Assembly (NCBI GenBank): GCA_020048915.1
Contig: JAIFLU010000073.1
Span: 1 to 43,219, forward strand
Length of the DNA stretch: 43,219 nucleotides
Direction of reading: 5' to 3'
DNA from: Bacteroidota bacterium
GTDB lineage: Bacteria; Bacteroidota; Bacteroidia; Bacteroidales; JAAUTT01
Below the pieces are notes generated by a model. The model was not told the DNA's origin. It did not search any database and saw nothing but the letters and a program-made list of their open reading frames with translations. Made by a program: the position numbers and the translations under genes. Below, one piece after another: positions 8,818-19,169 of the stretch; position 1 is the stretch's first letter; each line of letters starts with the position of its first letter.

Positions 8818-8855
8818 TTTTTACTATACCAAATTGAAATAAATTTTCAACAGAA

Positions 8856-10178
8856 ATGACAGAATCTCATAGCTTTGATGTGTGGTCGTTTCTTCGTTGC
8901 ATATTGGGAGTTCTGGTAATTATATTTATTGCCTACCTTTTAAGTACTGATAGAAAAGCAATTTCGTGGAAATTAGTTTTTTGGGGGATTTTAGCCCAGA
9001 TAGTTTTAGCAATGGGGGTTTTATATTTTCCACCTTTAAAATTTGTTTTTGAATTTATTGGAAGACTATTCATTCTTGTTCTCGATTTTACGAAAGAGGG
9101 CAGTCGGTTTATTTTTGGTGATCTTGCAGATTCACAAAAAATTGGATTTTTCTTTGCATTTCAAGTGTTGCCAACTATCATTTTCTTTTCAGCTTTAACA
9201 AGTTTACTTTTTTATTGGGGAATAATTCAAAAAATTGTATTTGGATTTGCATGGTTATTATCCCGTTTGTTGAAATTGTCAGGTGCTGAAAGTTTGGTAG
9301 TTGTTGCGAATGTTTTTCTGGGACAAAGCGAAGCACCTCTGCTGGTTAAGCCATACTTATCCAAAATGACGCCCTCTGAAATATTTATGATTATGACTGC
9401 AGGAATGGCTACATTGTCTGGTGGAGTTCTCGCTGTATATATCGGGTTTTTGGGAGGAGATGATCCTGTTCAAAGAATTCTTTTCGCAAAACATTTACTG
9501 TCTGCTTCAATAATGGCGGCGCCAGGAGCGGTTGTTTTAGCAAAAATTATATTTCCACAATCCGAAAAAGTTGATGTTAATGTTTTTGTTCCAACTCAGG
9601 TAGTTGGAGCTAATACTCTGGAGGCTGTTTCAAATGGTACTGTTGATGGGCTTAAGCTCGCAGCAAATATTGCGGCTATGCTTATTGTTTTTATATCATT
9701 TATGGCAATGTTTAATTATGTTATTGGCTGGATAGGAGAGTGGACGCATATTAACAACTGGGTGTTTTATGTAACTCATGGAAAATATAATCAATTATCC
9801 CTACAGCTTTTACTTGGTTATGCTTTGGCTCCTTTAATGTGGTTGATTGGCGTAAACGTTCACGATATTGATTTAATAGGAAGATTATTAGGTGAAAAAA
9901 TAGTTTTAACTGAAATGATTGGATATAAAAGTTTGGCCGAATTGAAAGCCACCGGAGCTTTTTTCGATCAGCAATCAATAGTGATAGCTACATACATATT
10001 ATGTGGTTTTGCTAACTTTGCATCTATTGGTATTCAATTAGGGGGTTTAGGGGTGTTAGCTCCCAATCAACGCGTTACTATCTCAAAATTTGGTTTTGTT
10101 GCTATGGTTGCAGCTACTTTGGCATCATTACTTTCAGCTACAATTGTTAATTTGCTAATGGGACTTGTAAAGTTATAA
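8856..10178 (+). CDS. CNT-family nucleoside transporter (NupC-like)
   Basis: A 440-residue membrane protein with about ten membrane segments. The concentrative nucleoside transporter signature GQSEAPLLVKPYL sits near residue 155, the gating region FALLSG is represented by AGMATLSGGVLAVYIGFLGG, and the late segment ATYILCGFANFASIGIQLGG is in the region that binds substrate in CNT structures. These proteins import nucleosides with Na+ or H+. It starts 38 bp after the BFN gene, so co-transcription is possible. Specificity cannot be assigned. Confidence 0.9.
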   Translation: MTESHSFDVWSFLRCILGVLVIIFIAYLLSTDRKAISWKLVFWGILAQIVLAMGVLYFPPLKFVFEFIGRLFILVLDFTKEGSRFIFGDLADSQKIGFFFAFQVLPTIIFFSALTSLLFYWGIIQKIVFGFAWLLSRLLKLSGAESLVVVANVFLGQSEAPLLVKPYLSKMTPSEIFMIMTAGMATLSGGVLAVYIGFLGGDDPVQRILFAKHLLSASIMAAPGAVVLAKIIFPQSEKVDVNVFVPTQVVGANTLEAVSNGTVDGLKLAANIAAMLIVFISFMAMFNYVIGWIGEWTHINNWVFYVTHGKYNQLSLQLLLGYALAPLMWLIGVNVHDIDLIGRLLGEKIVLTEMIGYKSLAELKATGAFFDQQSIVIATYILCGFANFASIGIQLGGLGVLAPNQRVTISKFGFVAMVAATLASLLSATIVNLLMGLVKL

Positions 10179-10241
10179 TTTAAGAAACATAATGCTATTT
10201 GTTGGAGATTAAGTGAATTTATTCTACTTTACGCTTTTGAA

Positions 10242-13200
10242 ATGGCTTTGATGAGTAAGACGAATACATTATCATACGAAGAATTAAGTAACCTAAATCA
10301 TAATCTGGAGAAAAGAATTAAATATCTGGAGGAGAAGGTTATGAAACTAACTAGCCTGGAGGAAGGCCTTCGAGAGAGTGAAGACCGTTTCCGCCAATTA
10401 GCCAATTCAACCTTTGAAGGAATTATAATTCACGATCATGGCAAAATTATTGACATAAATCAGAAAATTCTTACTATGACTGGGTATTCCGAAGAGGAAT
10501 TACTTGGAAATAATATTCTGGATTTTGTAGTTTTAGAGCAACGAAGGGCGGTATTAAATGGTATTAGGTCTGAGACCCCCGAAGCGTATGATACTGCGAT
10601 AACTAAAAAGAATAACGAATTGTTAGAAGTGGAAGTCCTATCCAGACCGTTTCACTATAAGTCCAGAACGGTTCGTGTTGCTGCAATTCGCGATTTAAGT
10701 TATAAGAAGCATTTTGTAAAGAGTATTGAGGAAAGTGAAGAAAAGTTCCGCCAATTAGCCGAGCATTCTACCGATGCGATCGTGCTTATGAACCAATTTA
10801 TGGTTTTGTATACCAACGAATCTTTTGATAAGATATTTGGGTTCTCTGGTAAGAAAATTCCTAATCAGGTTAATTATTTGTTAAATTTTGTTCATCCAAG
10901 TGACAAAAAGCATTATTCAGATATAATTAACAGCCAGATATTTAAATCTGAACATAAATTTGAAGCGCAATACCGGATTGTTAAGCCTGATGGGACGGTA
11001 CGCTGGATTTGGAACCGGTGCTTTCCTATTTTCAATTCCGAGGGGAACTGGATTCGCCAGGTAATGGTTATAAGTGATATCACAGACCAAAAGTTACTCG
11101 AAAACGATTTATATAAAAGTAAGGCCCAGTTGCAGGCAATCCTTGATAATATTCCTTATTGGGCATGGCTAAAAGATAATAAAGGCAAATATGTTATGGT
11201 TAATCAACCATTTGCTGAAAATTTCCATACAACAACCGACCGAATTCTAGGAAAAACGGATTTCGATTTATATAATTTTGAATTGGCCCGTAAATTTGAG
11301 GAAACCGATAAGGAAGTTGTAAAGCTTAAAAAACGAATCCTTTTTCAAGAGGTAGAAGATCAGGAAGGGGATTTAAAGTGGTCGGAAACATTTAAAACGC
11401 CTATTTATAATGAGAGTCACGAAATAATTGGAATTACCGGTATTGCCCGGGATATTACCAACCGCAAAAAATCGGAGCTTGCTCTTAAATTCTCTGAAGA
11501 AAAGTATAAGGAGCTTGTTACTATGCTTCCTGAAATGGTATTTGAAACGGATGTAATCGGTAATATTACTTTCCTTAATTTGAAAGGATTTGAGCTGTTT
11601 GAATATTCCAATGAAGATTTTACTGAAGGAATAAATCTTTTCGATATGTTGTGCGCTGAAGACGTTTCGAGGGCAAAAATCAATATGTCACGCATTTTTG
11701 ACGGAATGAAGGTTCGGGGAGAGGAATACACAGCTGTCACAAAATCCGGAACACAAATCCCGGTTATTGTTTATGCCGATGCCTTAAGCTCCGATAATAA
11801 AATTTCCGGCCTTCGCGGAGTTATGGTTGATGCCAGCGATCGAAAAATTGCAGAAGACCGTGAAAAGAAGTACCATAAAAATTTAATCTTCCTTTCGAAT
11901 ACGGCTTTAAACTTTTTAAGTTTTTCTACCGACGATGATATTTTCATTTTTATTGGCAAAAAACTTACTGAACTGGTTAAGAATGCTGTAGTAATTGTAT
12001 CCTCTTTTAATGAGCTGGAAAATAATTTTTCGGTTCGTTTTATTTCAGGTATTCACAGACATCTTAACAGTATATTAAGCTTGTTAAAAACAAACCCCGA
12101 AGATCTTAAAATTGCTATTCCCCAAAGCTTTAAACGAAAACTTCTTGAAAATGAAATGGCCTTTTACGAAATAGATGGGGGCCTCTATAAAACCACTTTT
12201 GGATTAATATCTTCGGAGACTTCATCATCTCTCGAAAAATTGCTAAAACTTCACCGGGTTTATGCCATGGGATTACTACGTGGTGGCAATATTTACGGAA
12301 GCGTAATTATTGCAACGCGTAACTTTCAGGAAATTCGGGATATTAAAATAATTGAAACTTTCTTATTTCAGGCCTCTATCTCTCTTCATAGAAAGCAGTT
12401 AGAGAACGAACTGGTTCGCGCAAAAGAAAAAGCTGAAGAATCCGATCGGTTAAAGTCAGCTTTTCTGGCAAATATGTCGCACGAGATCCGAACACCGATG
12501 AATGGTATTCTTGGAATGACACAATTGCTTGCTAATCCGGAAATATTGCAGGAACAGCGGAAGGAATATGTTGAATTAATCAATAAAAATAGCGATACCC
12601 TCCTAAACCTCATCGACGATATTATAGACGTTTCGAAAATTGAAGCCGGACAAATGAAGATAATTCATAAAGGCTTCCGGTTAAATGGCTTATTTGAGCA
12701 GGTGGTTGCCTTATTCAAGTCGAGCGCTGTTTTTAAAAATAAGCAGGGTCTTGAACTTATTGCCAAGCCATCGTTGCCAGACAGCTTGAATATAGTTTCT
12801 GATCCAGATCGTTTACGTCAAATTTTAATTAACCTGGTTGGGAATTCAATTAAATTTACAGAGAAAGGAAAGGTTGAATTTGGCTATAATCTTAAAGATG
12901 ACGTACTTGAATTTTATGTTCATGATACGGGTATCGGAATTTCCAAAGAAAAGCAAAAAGTTGTATTCGCCCGTTTTACGCAAGCCGATGATTCTTTAAC
13001 CCGAAAATTTGGAGGATCCGGTTTGGGGTTAGCAATCTCAAGAGGGTTAATTGATCTGTTAGGGGGGAACCTTTGGGTTAATTCTGTTTTGGGAGAAGGA
13101 TCGTCGTTTTATTTTACCATTCCTTATCAACTTGCTTCTGAAGAAGAAAAACTGTTGAATATAACAGAGACTCAAAAGTCTGACTATGATTGGTCAGGAA

Positions 13201-13568
13201 AATCATTTTTAATTGTTGAGGATGATAAGGTAAGCTTTAAGTTTTTAGAGGGAATGCTGAAGAAGACAGGCGCAACAATATTTCACGCTGATAATGGACT
13301 GAAAGCAATTGAATATTGCAAAAAATATCTTGAAATAGAAATCGTTCTAATGGATATTCAGTTACCTGAAATGAGTGGCTTGGATGCGACCAAAATAATT
13401 TCTTCTTTCAGAAAGGATTTGCCAATTATCGCTCAGACAGCCAATGCCATGTCAGAAGATAAAGAAAAATGTCTTGAAGTTGGATGCGTTGATTATGTTT
13501 CTAAACCAATAAACATCCATGTTCTATTTCATAAAATAGATAAGTATTTGGTTGACAAAACCTCCTGA
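10242..13568 (+). CDS. Multi-PAS hybrid sensor histidine kinase
   Basis: A 1108-residue signalling protein without visible membrane segments. Order of domains: short coiled coil (15-45), four PAS domains (about 47-157, 167-283, 293-410, 418-534), a GAF-like region (about 545-715), HisKA with the H-box MSHEIRTPMNG (H747), HATPase (N-box NLVGNSIKF, G1 HDTGIGIS, G2 GGSGLGLAIS), and a C-terminal receiver (about 985-1105) with the phosphoacceptor D1038 in VLMDIQLPEMSG. It is predicted to autophosphorylate H747 and pass the phosphate to D1038 or to an Hpt partner. No output regulator is adjacent. The ATG at 10251 is an alternative start. The glycosyltransferase gene follows after 8 bp. Confidence 0.93.
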   Translation: MALMSKTNTLSYEELSNLNHNLEKRIKYLEEKVMKLTSLEEGLRESEDRFRQLANSTFEGIIIHDHGKIIDINQKILTMTGYSEEELLGNNILDFVVLEQRRAVLNGIRSETPEAYDTAITKKNNELLEVEVLSRPFHYKSRTVRVAAIRDLSYKKHFVKSIEESEEKFRQLAEHSTDAIVLMNQFMVLYTNESFDKIFGFSGKKIPNQVNYLLNFVHPSDKKHYSDIINSQIFKSEHKFEAQYRIVKPDGTVRWIWNRCFPIFNSEGNWIRQVMVISDITDQKLLENDLYKSKAQLQAILDNIPYWAWLKDNKGKYVMVNQPFAENFHTTTDRILGKTDFDLYNFELARKFEETDKEVVKLKKRILFQEVEDQEGDLKWSETFKTPIYNESHEIIGITGIARDITNRKKSELALKFSEEKYKELVTMLPEMVFETDVIGNITFLNLKGFELFEYSNEDFTEGINLFDMLCAEDVSRAKINMSRIFDGMKVRGEEYTAVTKSGTQIPVIVYADALSSDNKISGLRGVMVDASDRKIAEDREKKYHKNLIFLSNTALNFLSFSTDDDIFIFIGKKLTELVKNAVVIVSSFNELENNFSVRFISGIHRHLNSILSLLKTNPEDLKIAIPQSFKRKLLENEMAFYEIDGGLYKTTFGLISSETSSSLEKLLKLHRVYAMGLLRGGNIYGSVIIATRNFQEIRDIKIIETFLFQASISLHRKQLENELVRAKEKAEESDRLKSAFLANMSHEIRTPMNGILGMTQLLANPEILQEQRKEYVELINKNSDTLLNLIDDIIDVSKIEAGQMKIIHKGFRLNGLFEQVVALFKSSAVFKNKQGLELIAKPSLPDSLNIVSDPDRLRQILINLVGNSIKFTEKGKVEFGYNLKDDVLEFYVHDTGIGISKEKQKVVFARFTQADDSLTRKFGGSGLGLAISRGLIDLLGGNLWVNSVLGEGSSFYFTIPYQLASEEEKLLNITETQKSDYDWSGKSFLIVEDDKVSFKFLEGMLKKTGATIFHADNGLKAIEYCKKYLEIEIVLMDIQLPEMSGLDATKIISSFRKDLPIIAQTANAMSEDKEKCLEVGCVDYVSKPINIHVLFHKIDKYLVDKTS

Positions 13569-13576
13569 TAATAGGC

Positions 13577-14692
13577 ATGGTATATTTTTTTCTAATTGCT
13601 CCATATTTTTTATTAATTGTAAGTTTTATACTAGGCTGGCTGAGAAAGCCTTCTTCTTTAAATTCATTCAATAGATCTTCGATTTTTATATCAGTATTAA
13701 TTCCTGTCCGTAACGAGGTGGAAAATATTCCTGCCCTCATTTCCTGTTTAGACTCGCAAACCTATCCCAGGGAACTATTTGAGGTTATATTTATTGATGA
13801 CCATTCTACTGATGGAACATATAAATGTATTTACAACTATCGGAATATAGATACACAATACAAATTGATTTCATTGCCAGATCATGTAAATGGCAAAAAG
13901 AAAGCATTATGGCGAGGAGTGGAAGCATCGTCGGGCGATTTTATTATGACTACGGATGGTGATTGTGCATTTGGTCCTCGGTGGATTGAATTGATGGCTG
14001 ATTGCTTTGTTCAAAATCCTCAAAGTTTAATTATTGGGCCGGTATTTCTTAAAGATCAAAGAGGGATTTTGGGTCAGTTCCAATGCCTTGAATTTATGAG
14101 TCTGATAGCCTCCGGAGCCGGGGCTGCCGGAATCGGGCATCCGATACTATGCAACGGCGCTAATTTGGCAGCTCCTAAATCAATGTTTTACGAAGCTGCT
14201 GACGTGTATAAAGCTGAAGTTCAATCGGGGGATGATATTTTTTTGCTTCTTGAGCTTAAAAGGAAGGGATTTGAGGCCGTTTTCTGTAGAAATAATGAAG
14301 CGGTAGTAGAAACTGAAACTAAAAAAAAGTTGGGGGATTTTATCGAACAACGTTCGCGCTGGACTTTTAAATCGAGATACTATCGCGATTTGGATATTAT
14401 TGCTGTTGCTATAATCGTTTTGGCAACTAATCTATTATTCCCGATCAGCTTTGTTTTTGCCTTATTTAATCCATATTTTTTTCTAGACATTATCATTTTA
14501 TTTATACTTAAATGTTTTGTTGACTTTATTTTACTTTTTCTGGTAGCTGATTTTTTTCATCGGAAAAAGTGGTTGTCGTTTTTTGTTATTCATCAATTAG
14601 TTTACATTTTTTATGTTTCATGGGTTGGTATATTCGGTCATTTATCTACTTTTAGTTGGAAAAGTAGGTCGCAAATATCAGGTAAAGGATAA
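13577..14692 (+). CDS. Family 2 glycosyltransferase, membrane-bound
   Basis: A 371-residue GT2 enzyme with an N-terminal membrane segment (about 1-20), a GT-A domain, and two or three C-terminal membrane segments (about 270-350). Motifs visible: ISVLIPVRNEVENIPALI, VIFIDDHSTDGT, the metal-binding TTDGDC, the catalytic-base region SGDDIFL and QRSRW, equivalent to the Q/RxxRW motif of processive GT2 enzymes. It probably uses a nucleotide sugar on the cytoplasmic face to build a polysaccharide or glycolipid. It sits 8 bp after the hybrid kinase and 3 bp before the permease. Confidence 0.9.
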   Translation: MVYFFLIAPYFLLIVSFILGWLRKPSSLNSFNRSSIFISVLIPVRNEVENIPALISCLDSQTYPRELFEVIFIDDHSTDGTYKCIYNYRNIDTQYKLISLPDHVNGKKKALWRGVEASSGDFIMTTDGDCAFGPRWIELMADCFVQNPQSLIIGPVFLKDQRGILGQFQCLEFMSLIASGAGAAGIGHPILCNGANLAAPKSMFYEAADVYKAEVQSGDDIFLLLELKRKGFEAVFCRNNEAVVETETKKKLGDFIEQRSRWTFKSRYYRDLDIIAVAIIVLATNLLFPISFVFALFNPYFFLDIIILFILKCFVDFILLFLVADFFHRKKWLSFFVIHQLVYIFYVSWVGIFGHLSTFSWKSRSQISGKG

Positions 14693-14695
14693 AAT

Positions 14696-15877
14696 ATGGA
14701 TGAACAAAGATTTTGGATTCGGTTTAAAGATAACAGATTAGCTCTTTCGGGTTTTTATTTCATATTGTTCTGTCTTGCAATCTCTGTATTTGCATACTGG
14801 ATAGTTCCTGATAATTCTTCTAATGCAAATTCGCAGCATTTATCAATTGCAGCAAAAAAACCATTTTCGAAAATACTCTTTATTCGAATTCCCGGGGATG
14901 AAACAAAAAGTGAGTCTTCTGTTTTTAAAACTTTATTGGTAGGTAAAAAAGCTGATTATAAAGAAATTCCTATTAAGAATTACCGTTTTTCCGATGAATA
15001 TATTGAAGTAATAGAATATACTGATATAAACGATACGACTAATATAAAGCGACAATTTCCATTGTTAGATATAGTTTATAAGGGATGTAAAGTTTTGAAG
15101 GACTCTTCACTAAGCTATATAATTAATTGCAATGGTGGCACCCGGATTGTTGTTTCTCGGAATGACCTTATTAAAGAAGTAAAAGAAAACTATCTGGTGG
15201 AGAAAACATTTGTTTTAGGTACTGACAGATTTGGCCGTGACATGCTTAGCCGGTTAGTTATTGGAACCAGGGTCTCGTTATCGGTTGGATTTATTTCGGT
15301 GTTAATATCATTGGTTATTGGTCTTGGGTTGGGTGTAATAGCAGGTTATTACAGGGGAATGGCAGATAAAGTTATTATGTGGATTATAAATGTTGTTTGG
15401 TCGGTACCTACTCTTTTAATGGTATTAGCTATTTCTTTGGTTTTGGGAAAGGGTTTTTGGCAGGTTTTTGTTGCCGTAGGATTAACTATGTGGGTTGAAG
15501 TTGCTCGCGTAGCACGAGGTCAGGTATTGAGTATTAGAGAAAAAGAGTACATTGAAGCAGCAAGAGCATTAGGCTATAGTAACTTTCGAATTCTTTCGCG
15601 ACATGTTTTACCTAATATTTTAAGCCCGGTAATAATTATTTCAGCATCGAATTTCGCTTCAGCAATATTAATTGAATCTGGGTTAAGTTTTTTGGGAATT
15701 GGAGTTCAACCCCCAATTCCTTCATGGGGAAGTATTATAAAAGATCATTATGGCTACATCATATTAGACCAGGCATATCTTGCTTTTCTTCCGGGTATTG
15801 CGATTATGTTGCTGGTTCTTGCTTTTACATTGGCAGGGAATGGACTGCGAGATGCTTTGGATACAAAAATGCTTTAG
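14696..15877 (+). CDS. ABC transporter permease, DppC/OppC type
   Basis: A 393-residue permease of the dipeptide/oligopeptide (BPD_transp_1) class. One N-terminal membrane segment (about 18-37) is followed by a periplasmic stretch of about 120 residues, then the conserved TDRFGRDMLSRLVIGTR and five more segments. The EAA motif that docks the ATPase reads EYIEAARALGYSNFRILSRH, and the C-terminal ESGLSFLGIGVQPPIPSWG is characteristic. No partner permease, ATPase or substrate-binding protein is nearby, so its partners must be encoded elsewhere. It begins 3 bp after the glycosyltransferase gene and converges on recQ with 5 bp between. Confidence 0.88.
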   Translation: MDEQRFWIRFKDNRLALSGFYFILFCLAISVFAYWIVPDNSSNANSQHLSIAAKKPFSKILFIRIPGDETKSESSVFKTLLVGKKADYKEIPIKNYRFSDEYIEVIEYTDINDTTNIKRQFPLLDIVYKGCKVLKDSSLSYIINCNGGTRIVVSRNDLIKEVKENYLVEKTFVLGTDRFGRDMLSRLVIGTRVSLSVGFISVLISLVIGLGLGVIAGYYRGMADKVIMWIINVVWSVPTLLMVLAISLVLGKGFWQVFVAVGLTMWVEVARVARGQVLSIREKEYIEAARALGYSNFRILSRHVLPNILSPVIIISASNFASAILIESGLSFLGIGVQPPIPSWGSIIKDHYGYIILDQAYLAFLPGIAIMLLVLAFTLAGNGLRDALDTKML

Positions 15878-15882
15878 ACGGG

Positions 15883-18075
15883 TTAATTTCCCAGTTCTGA
15901 CATAAATTTAATCCGCATAAGCCGAACTTCTTCTTCCGAATAATTGTCTTCGCCTAAATTTTTCATGGCATCCTCAATAGATTCTGATTCCGCTTCTTCT
16001 TTAAAATATTGGAAAATCTCATCCTGATGCTCTTCATCAAGAACATCATTGATATAGTAATCCAGATTAATTTTAGTTCCAGAACTTACAATTGCTTCAA
16101 TTTCGGTAAGTAAGTCTTTCATTTCTAAATTTTTGGCTTCTGCAATGTCCACAAGAGACATTTTGCGATCGATTGCCTGGATGATATAAACTTTTAATCC
16201 CGACTTGTTAACCACCGATTTTACTACCATATCCTGCGGACGGATAATTTCTTTCTCCTCCACATAGGATTTGATGAGTTCCAAAAATTCTTTTCCGTAT
16301 CGTTGTGCTTTTCCTGCACCTACCCCAACAATATTCTGAAGTTCCTCCATCGTGATAGGATACTGAATTGCCATATCTTCCAAAGAATTGTCCTGGAAAA
16401 TTACGAATGGGGGAAGATTCTTTGTTTTTGAAATCTTTTTGCGAAGATCTTTAATAATATTGAATAGTTCGAGGTCGACCGTACTGGTTTTCCCCCCTGC
16501 ATTCATGAAATCGTCTTCGTCTTCTTCATTATATTCATGATCTTCGGCAATGTAAAATGGTACAGGATTATTGAGGAATTCATGGCCTTTAGCGGTTACT
16601 TTCAAAAGTCCATAGTTCTCAATTTCTTTTTGAACAAATTGTGCTATCATGGCCTGACGAACAACCGCATTCCAAAACCGAACATCTTTATCACTACCCG
16701 ATCCAAATATCTCAAGTTTATGATGTTTATAAGTTTTTATAGCGCTGTCCATATTCCCAGCTAAAATATTGGCAATGTGTTCCGATTTGAACTTTTCTTT
16801 TACCTCCAGAATAGCCGATAGAATTTTTACAATATATTCTTCTCCTTCGAATTGTACTTTTGGATGTTTGCAATTGTCGCAGTTTTCGCAGTTGTCTGGT
16901 AGGTACTCCTCTCCAAAATAATGAAGTAGCAGTTTGCGGCGGCATACGGCTGATTCTGCATAGGCTGTGGTTTCGAAAAGCAACTGTTTTCCAATTTCCT
17001 GCTCGGCAACTGGTTTGCCTTGCATAAATTTTTCAAGCTTTTGGATATCTTTATAGCTATAAAAAGTAAGACAGTTTCCTTCTCCGCCATCTCTGCCAGC
17101 TCGTCCTGTTTCCTGGTAATAACCTTCCAAACTTTTTGGAATATCATAGTGGATTACATAGCGAACATCCGGTTTGTCAATTCCCATTCCAAAAGCAATG
17201 GTGGCAACAATAACATCAAAATCTTCCATCAGAAACTTGTCCTGATTGTCGGCTCGTGTATTTGCATCTAAACCTGCATGGTATGGCAGTGCTTTTATGC
17301 CATTTACCCGCAGCATTTCGGCTAGTTCTTCAACTTTCTTTCTGCTAAGACAGTATATTATCCCCGATTTACCAGTATTATTTTTTATGTATTTTATTAT
17401 TTCTTTCGTTGCATTTACTTTAGATCGGACTTCGTAGTAAAGATTTGCTCTGTTAAAGGACGATTTGAAGTGAGTCGCCTCAAGAATATTAAGTGTTTTG
17501 AGTATGTCGTGCTGCACTTTGGGGGTGGCTGTTGCGGTTAGCGCTATAATAGGAGCTTCTCCTATTTCGTTAATAATCGGACGAATTCGTCGGTATTCAG
17601 GACGAAAATCGTGTCCCCATTCAGATATACAGTGCGCTTCATCAATGGCATAAAAGGATATTTTTACCTGTTTAAGAAATAAAATATTTTCTTCTTTTGT
17701 CAATGATTCAGGAGCTACATATAGAAGTTTGGTTTTGCCTTCAACAACATCATCTTTTACTTTCGTAATTTGAGCTTTTGACAGAGATGAATTTAAAAAA
17801 TGAGCTACTCCGTCTTCCACACTAAAACTACGCATAGCATCAACCTGATTTTTCATCAATGCAATTAAAGGGGAAATGATGATTGCGGTGCCTTCCATAA
17901 TTAAGGCCGGCATTTGGTAGCATAACGACTTGCCCCCTCCTGTTGGCATTAATACAAAAGTATTATAACCATCTAAAACATTGCGAATAATGTATTCCTG
18001 GTTTCCTTTGAATACAGAAAACCCAAAATATTTCTTTAGGTAATCAGTTAAAGATATATCAGAATAAACTCCCAT
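15883..18075 (-). CDS. recQ: ATP-dependent DNA helicase RecQ
   Basis: A 730-residue 3'-5' helicase, longer than the roughly 610-residue E. coli protein. Walker A is MPTGGGKSLC (K49), the Walker B box is DEAH (145-148) followed by the RecQ-specific aromatic loop CISEWGHDFRPEYR, and motif VI is QETGRAGRDG. The zinc-binding cysteines are CRR and CENCDNCKHP. A winged-helix region follows, then an HRDC domain (about 520-600). The last 130 residues, ending in an acidic helical tail, are an extension often seen in this phylum. A possible TATATTTG box lies at 18146-18139 on the minus strand. Confidence 0.95.
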   Translation of the reverse strand: MGVYSDISLTDYLKKYFGFSVFKGNQEYIIRNVLDGYNTFVLMPTGGGKSLCYQMPALIMEGTAIIISPLIALMKNQVDAMRSFSVEDGVAHFLNSSLSKAQITKVKDDVVEGKTKLLYVAPESLTKEENILFLKQVKISFYAIDEAHCISEWGHDFRPEYRRIRPIINEIGEAPIIALTATATPKVQHDILKTLNILEATHFKSSFNRANLYYEVRSKVNATKEIIKYIKNNTGKSGIIYCLSRKKVEELAEMLRVNGIKALPYHAGLDANTRADNQDKFLMEDFDVIVATIAFGMGIDKPDVRYVIHYDIPKSLEGYYQETGRAGRDGGEGNCLTFYSYKDIQKLEKFMQGKPVAEQEIGKQLLFETTAYAESAVCRRKLLLHYFGEEYLPDNCENCDNCKHPKVQFEGEEYIVKILSAILEVKEKFKSEHIANILAGNMDSAIKTYKHHKLEIFGSGSDKDVRFWNAVVRQAMIAQFVQKEIENYGLLKVTAKGHEFLNNPVPFYIAEDHEYNEEDEDDFMNAGGKTSTVDLELFNIIKDLRKKISKTKNLPPFVIFQDNSLEDMAIQYPITMEELQNIVGVGAGKAQRYGKEFLELIKSYVEEKEIIRPQDMVVKSVVNKSGLKVYIIQAIDRKMSLVDIAEAKNLEMKDLLTEIEAIVSSGTKINLDYYINDVLDEEHQDEIFQYFKEEAESESIEDAMKNLGEDNYSEEEVRLMRIKFMSELGN

Positions 18076-18347
18076 TTAAATTTCTTTTGACAAATTATAA
18101 CTATTTAATAGTTAAGCAATTGCATATTTAAGTAAATACAAATATAAATAAAAATAGAATAATTAAGGGTATAGCAATTATTATGCTAGGTTTTTTACTT
18201 CAAATTTTAAATACATTTGTACCTAAATTTATGAAAAAAAATCATATAAATGAAATATCAGTATTATTTGGTTAACATCGCAAAATAAAAACTGGTGGCT
18301 TGTACGTTTAGAAATAAAAAAAGGTTTTAGGAAGGAGTAGGTCTTAT

Positions 18348-19163
18348 ATGGCAAGAGAATTTAATGGTGAAATGTCGTTTTTACAACACTTGGAGGAGTT
18401 AAGGTGGCATTTAGTGCGCTCTGTTGGTGCAATAGTTGTTATGGCTATATTGGCATTTATTTTTAAAGATTTTATTTTTGATGGAATTCTTATCGCTCCC
18501 AAAAATCCGGATTTCATTACGAACAGAGTCTTTGCTGCGTTTGCTGAAAAAATGAATACTCCCTCACTGAGAATTAACGATAATCCTTTTGAATTAGTTA
18601 GTATTTCCATGTCAGGTCAGTTTTCTACCCATATTTGGATTTCAATAATTAGTGGTTTGATTTTAGCTTTTCCTTTCGTAATTTATCAATTTTGGAGTTT
18701 TATAAGCCCCGCTTTGTATGAAAAGGAACGAAATAATGCTAAATATGCTGTTTTTGCCATATCTGGGCTCTTCTTTTTAGGGGTCTTGTTTGGTTATTAT
18801 GTTATAGTGCCTCTTTCTATTCATTTCTTGGGGTCCTATCAGGTAAGTGCCTCCGTAAAGAATACGATTAATCTGCCTTCCTATTTTTCAACAATTGCCT
18901 CTGTTACTTTAGCTTCTGGGTTGGTTTTTGAACTTCCTGTGGTAGCCTATTTTCTTTCGAAAGTAGGATTAATAACTCCACAGTTTTTAAAAACGTATAG
19001 AAAACATTCGTATGTTGTTATTTTAATTCTTGCAGCCATAATTACTCCACCTGATGTATTCAGTCAGATCTTAGTTACTATTCCTTTGGTTGTGTTATAT
19101 GAGGTGAGCATTTTTATTTCGGCTGCCATATATAGGAAAAAAGAAAAAGAATCGGTTGCATAA
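18348..19163 (+). CDS. tatC: Sec-independent protein translocase TatC
   Basis: A 271-residue TatC with six membrane segments. It is the receptor for twin-arginine signal peptides in the inner membrane. The N-terminal MSFLQHLEELRWHLVRS motif and SFISPALYEKER after the second segment are diagnostic. An AAGGAG sequence at 18332-18337 precedes the ATG by 10 bp. A TACATTTG box at 18212-18219 is a possible -7 element. No tatA or tatB gene is next to it, so those partners are encoded elsewhere. The periplasmic loop after the first segment is long (about residues 40-85). Confidence 0.96.
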   Translation: MAREFNGEMSFLQHLEELRWHLVRSVGAIVVMAILAFIFKDFIFDGILIAPKNPDFITNRVFAAFAEKMNTPSLRINDNPFELVSISMSGQFSTHIWISIISGLILAFPFVIYQFWSFISPALYEKERNNAKYAVFAISGLFFLGVLFGYYVIVPLSIHFLGSYQVSASVKNTINLPSYFSTIASVTLASGLVFELPVVAYFLSKVGLITPQFLKTYRKHSYVVILILAAIITPPDVFSQILVTIPLVVLYEVSIFISAAIYRKKEKESVA

Positions 19164-19169
19164 CATTCT

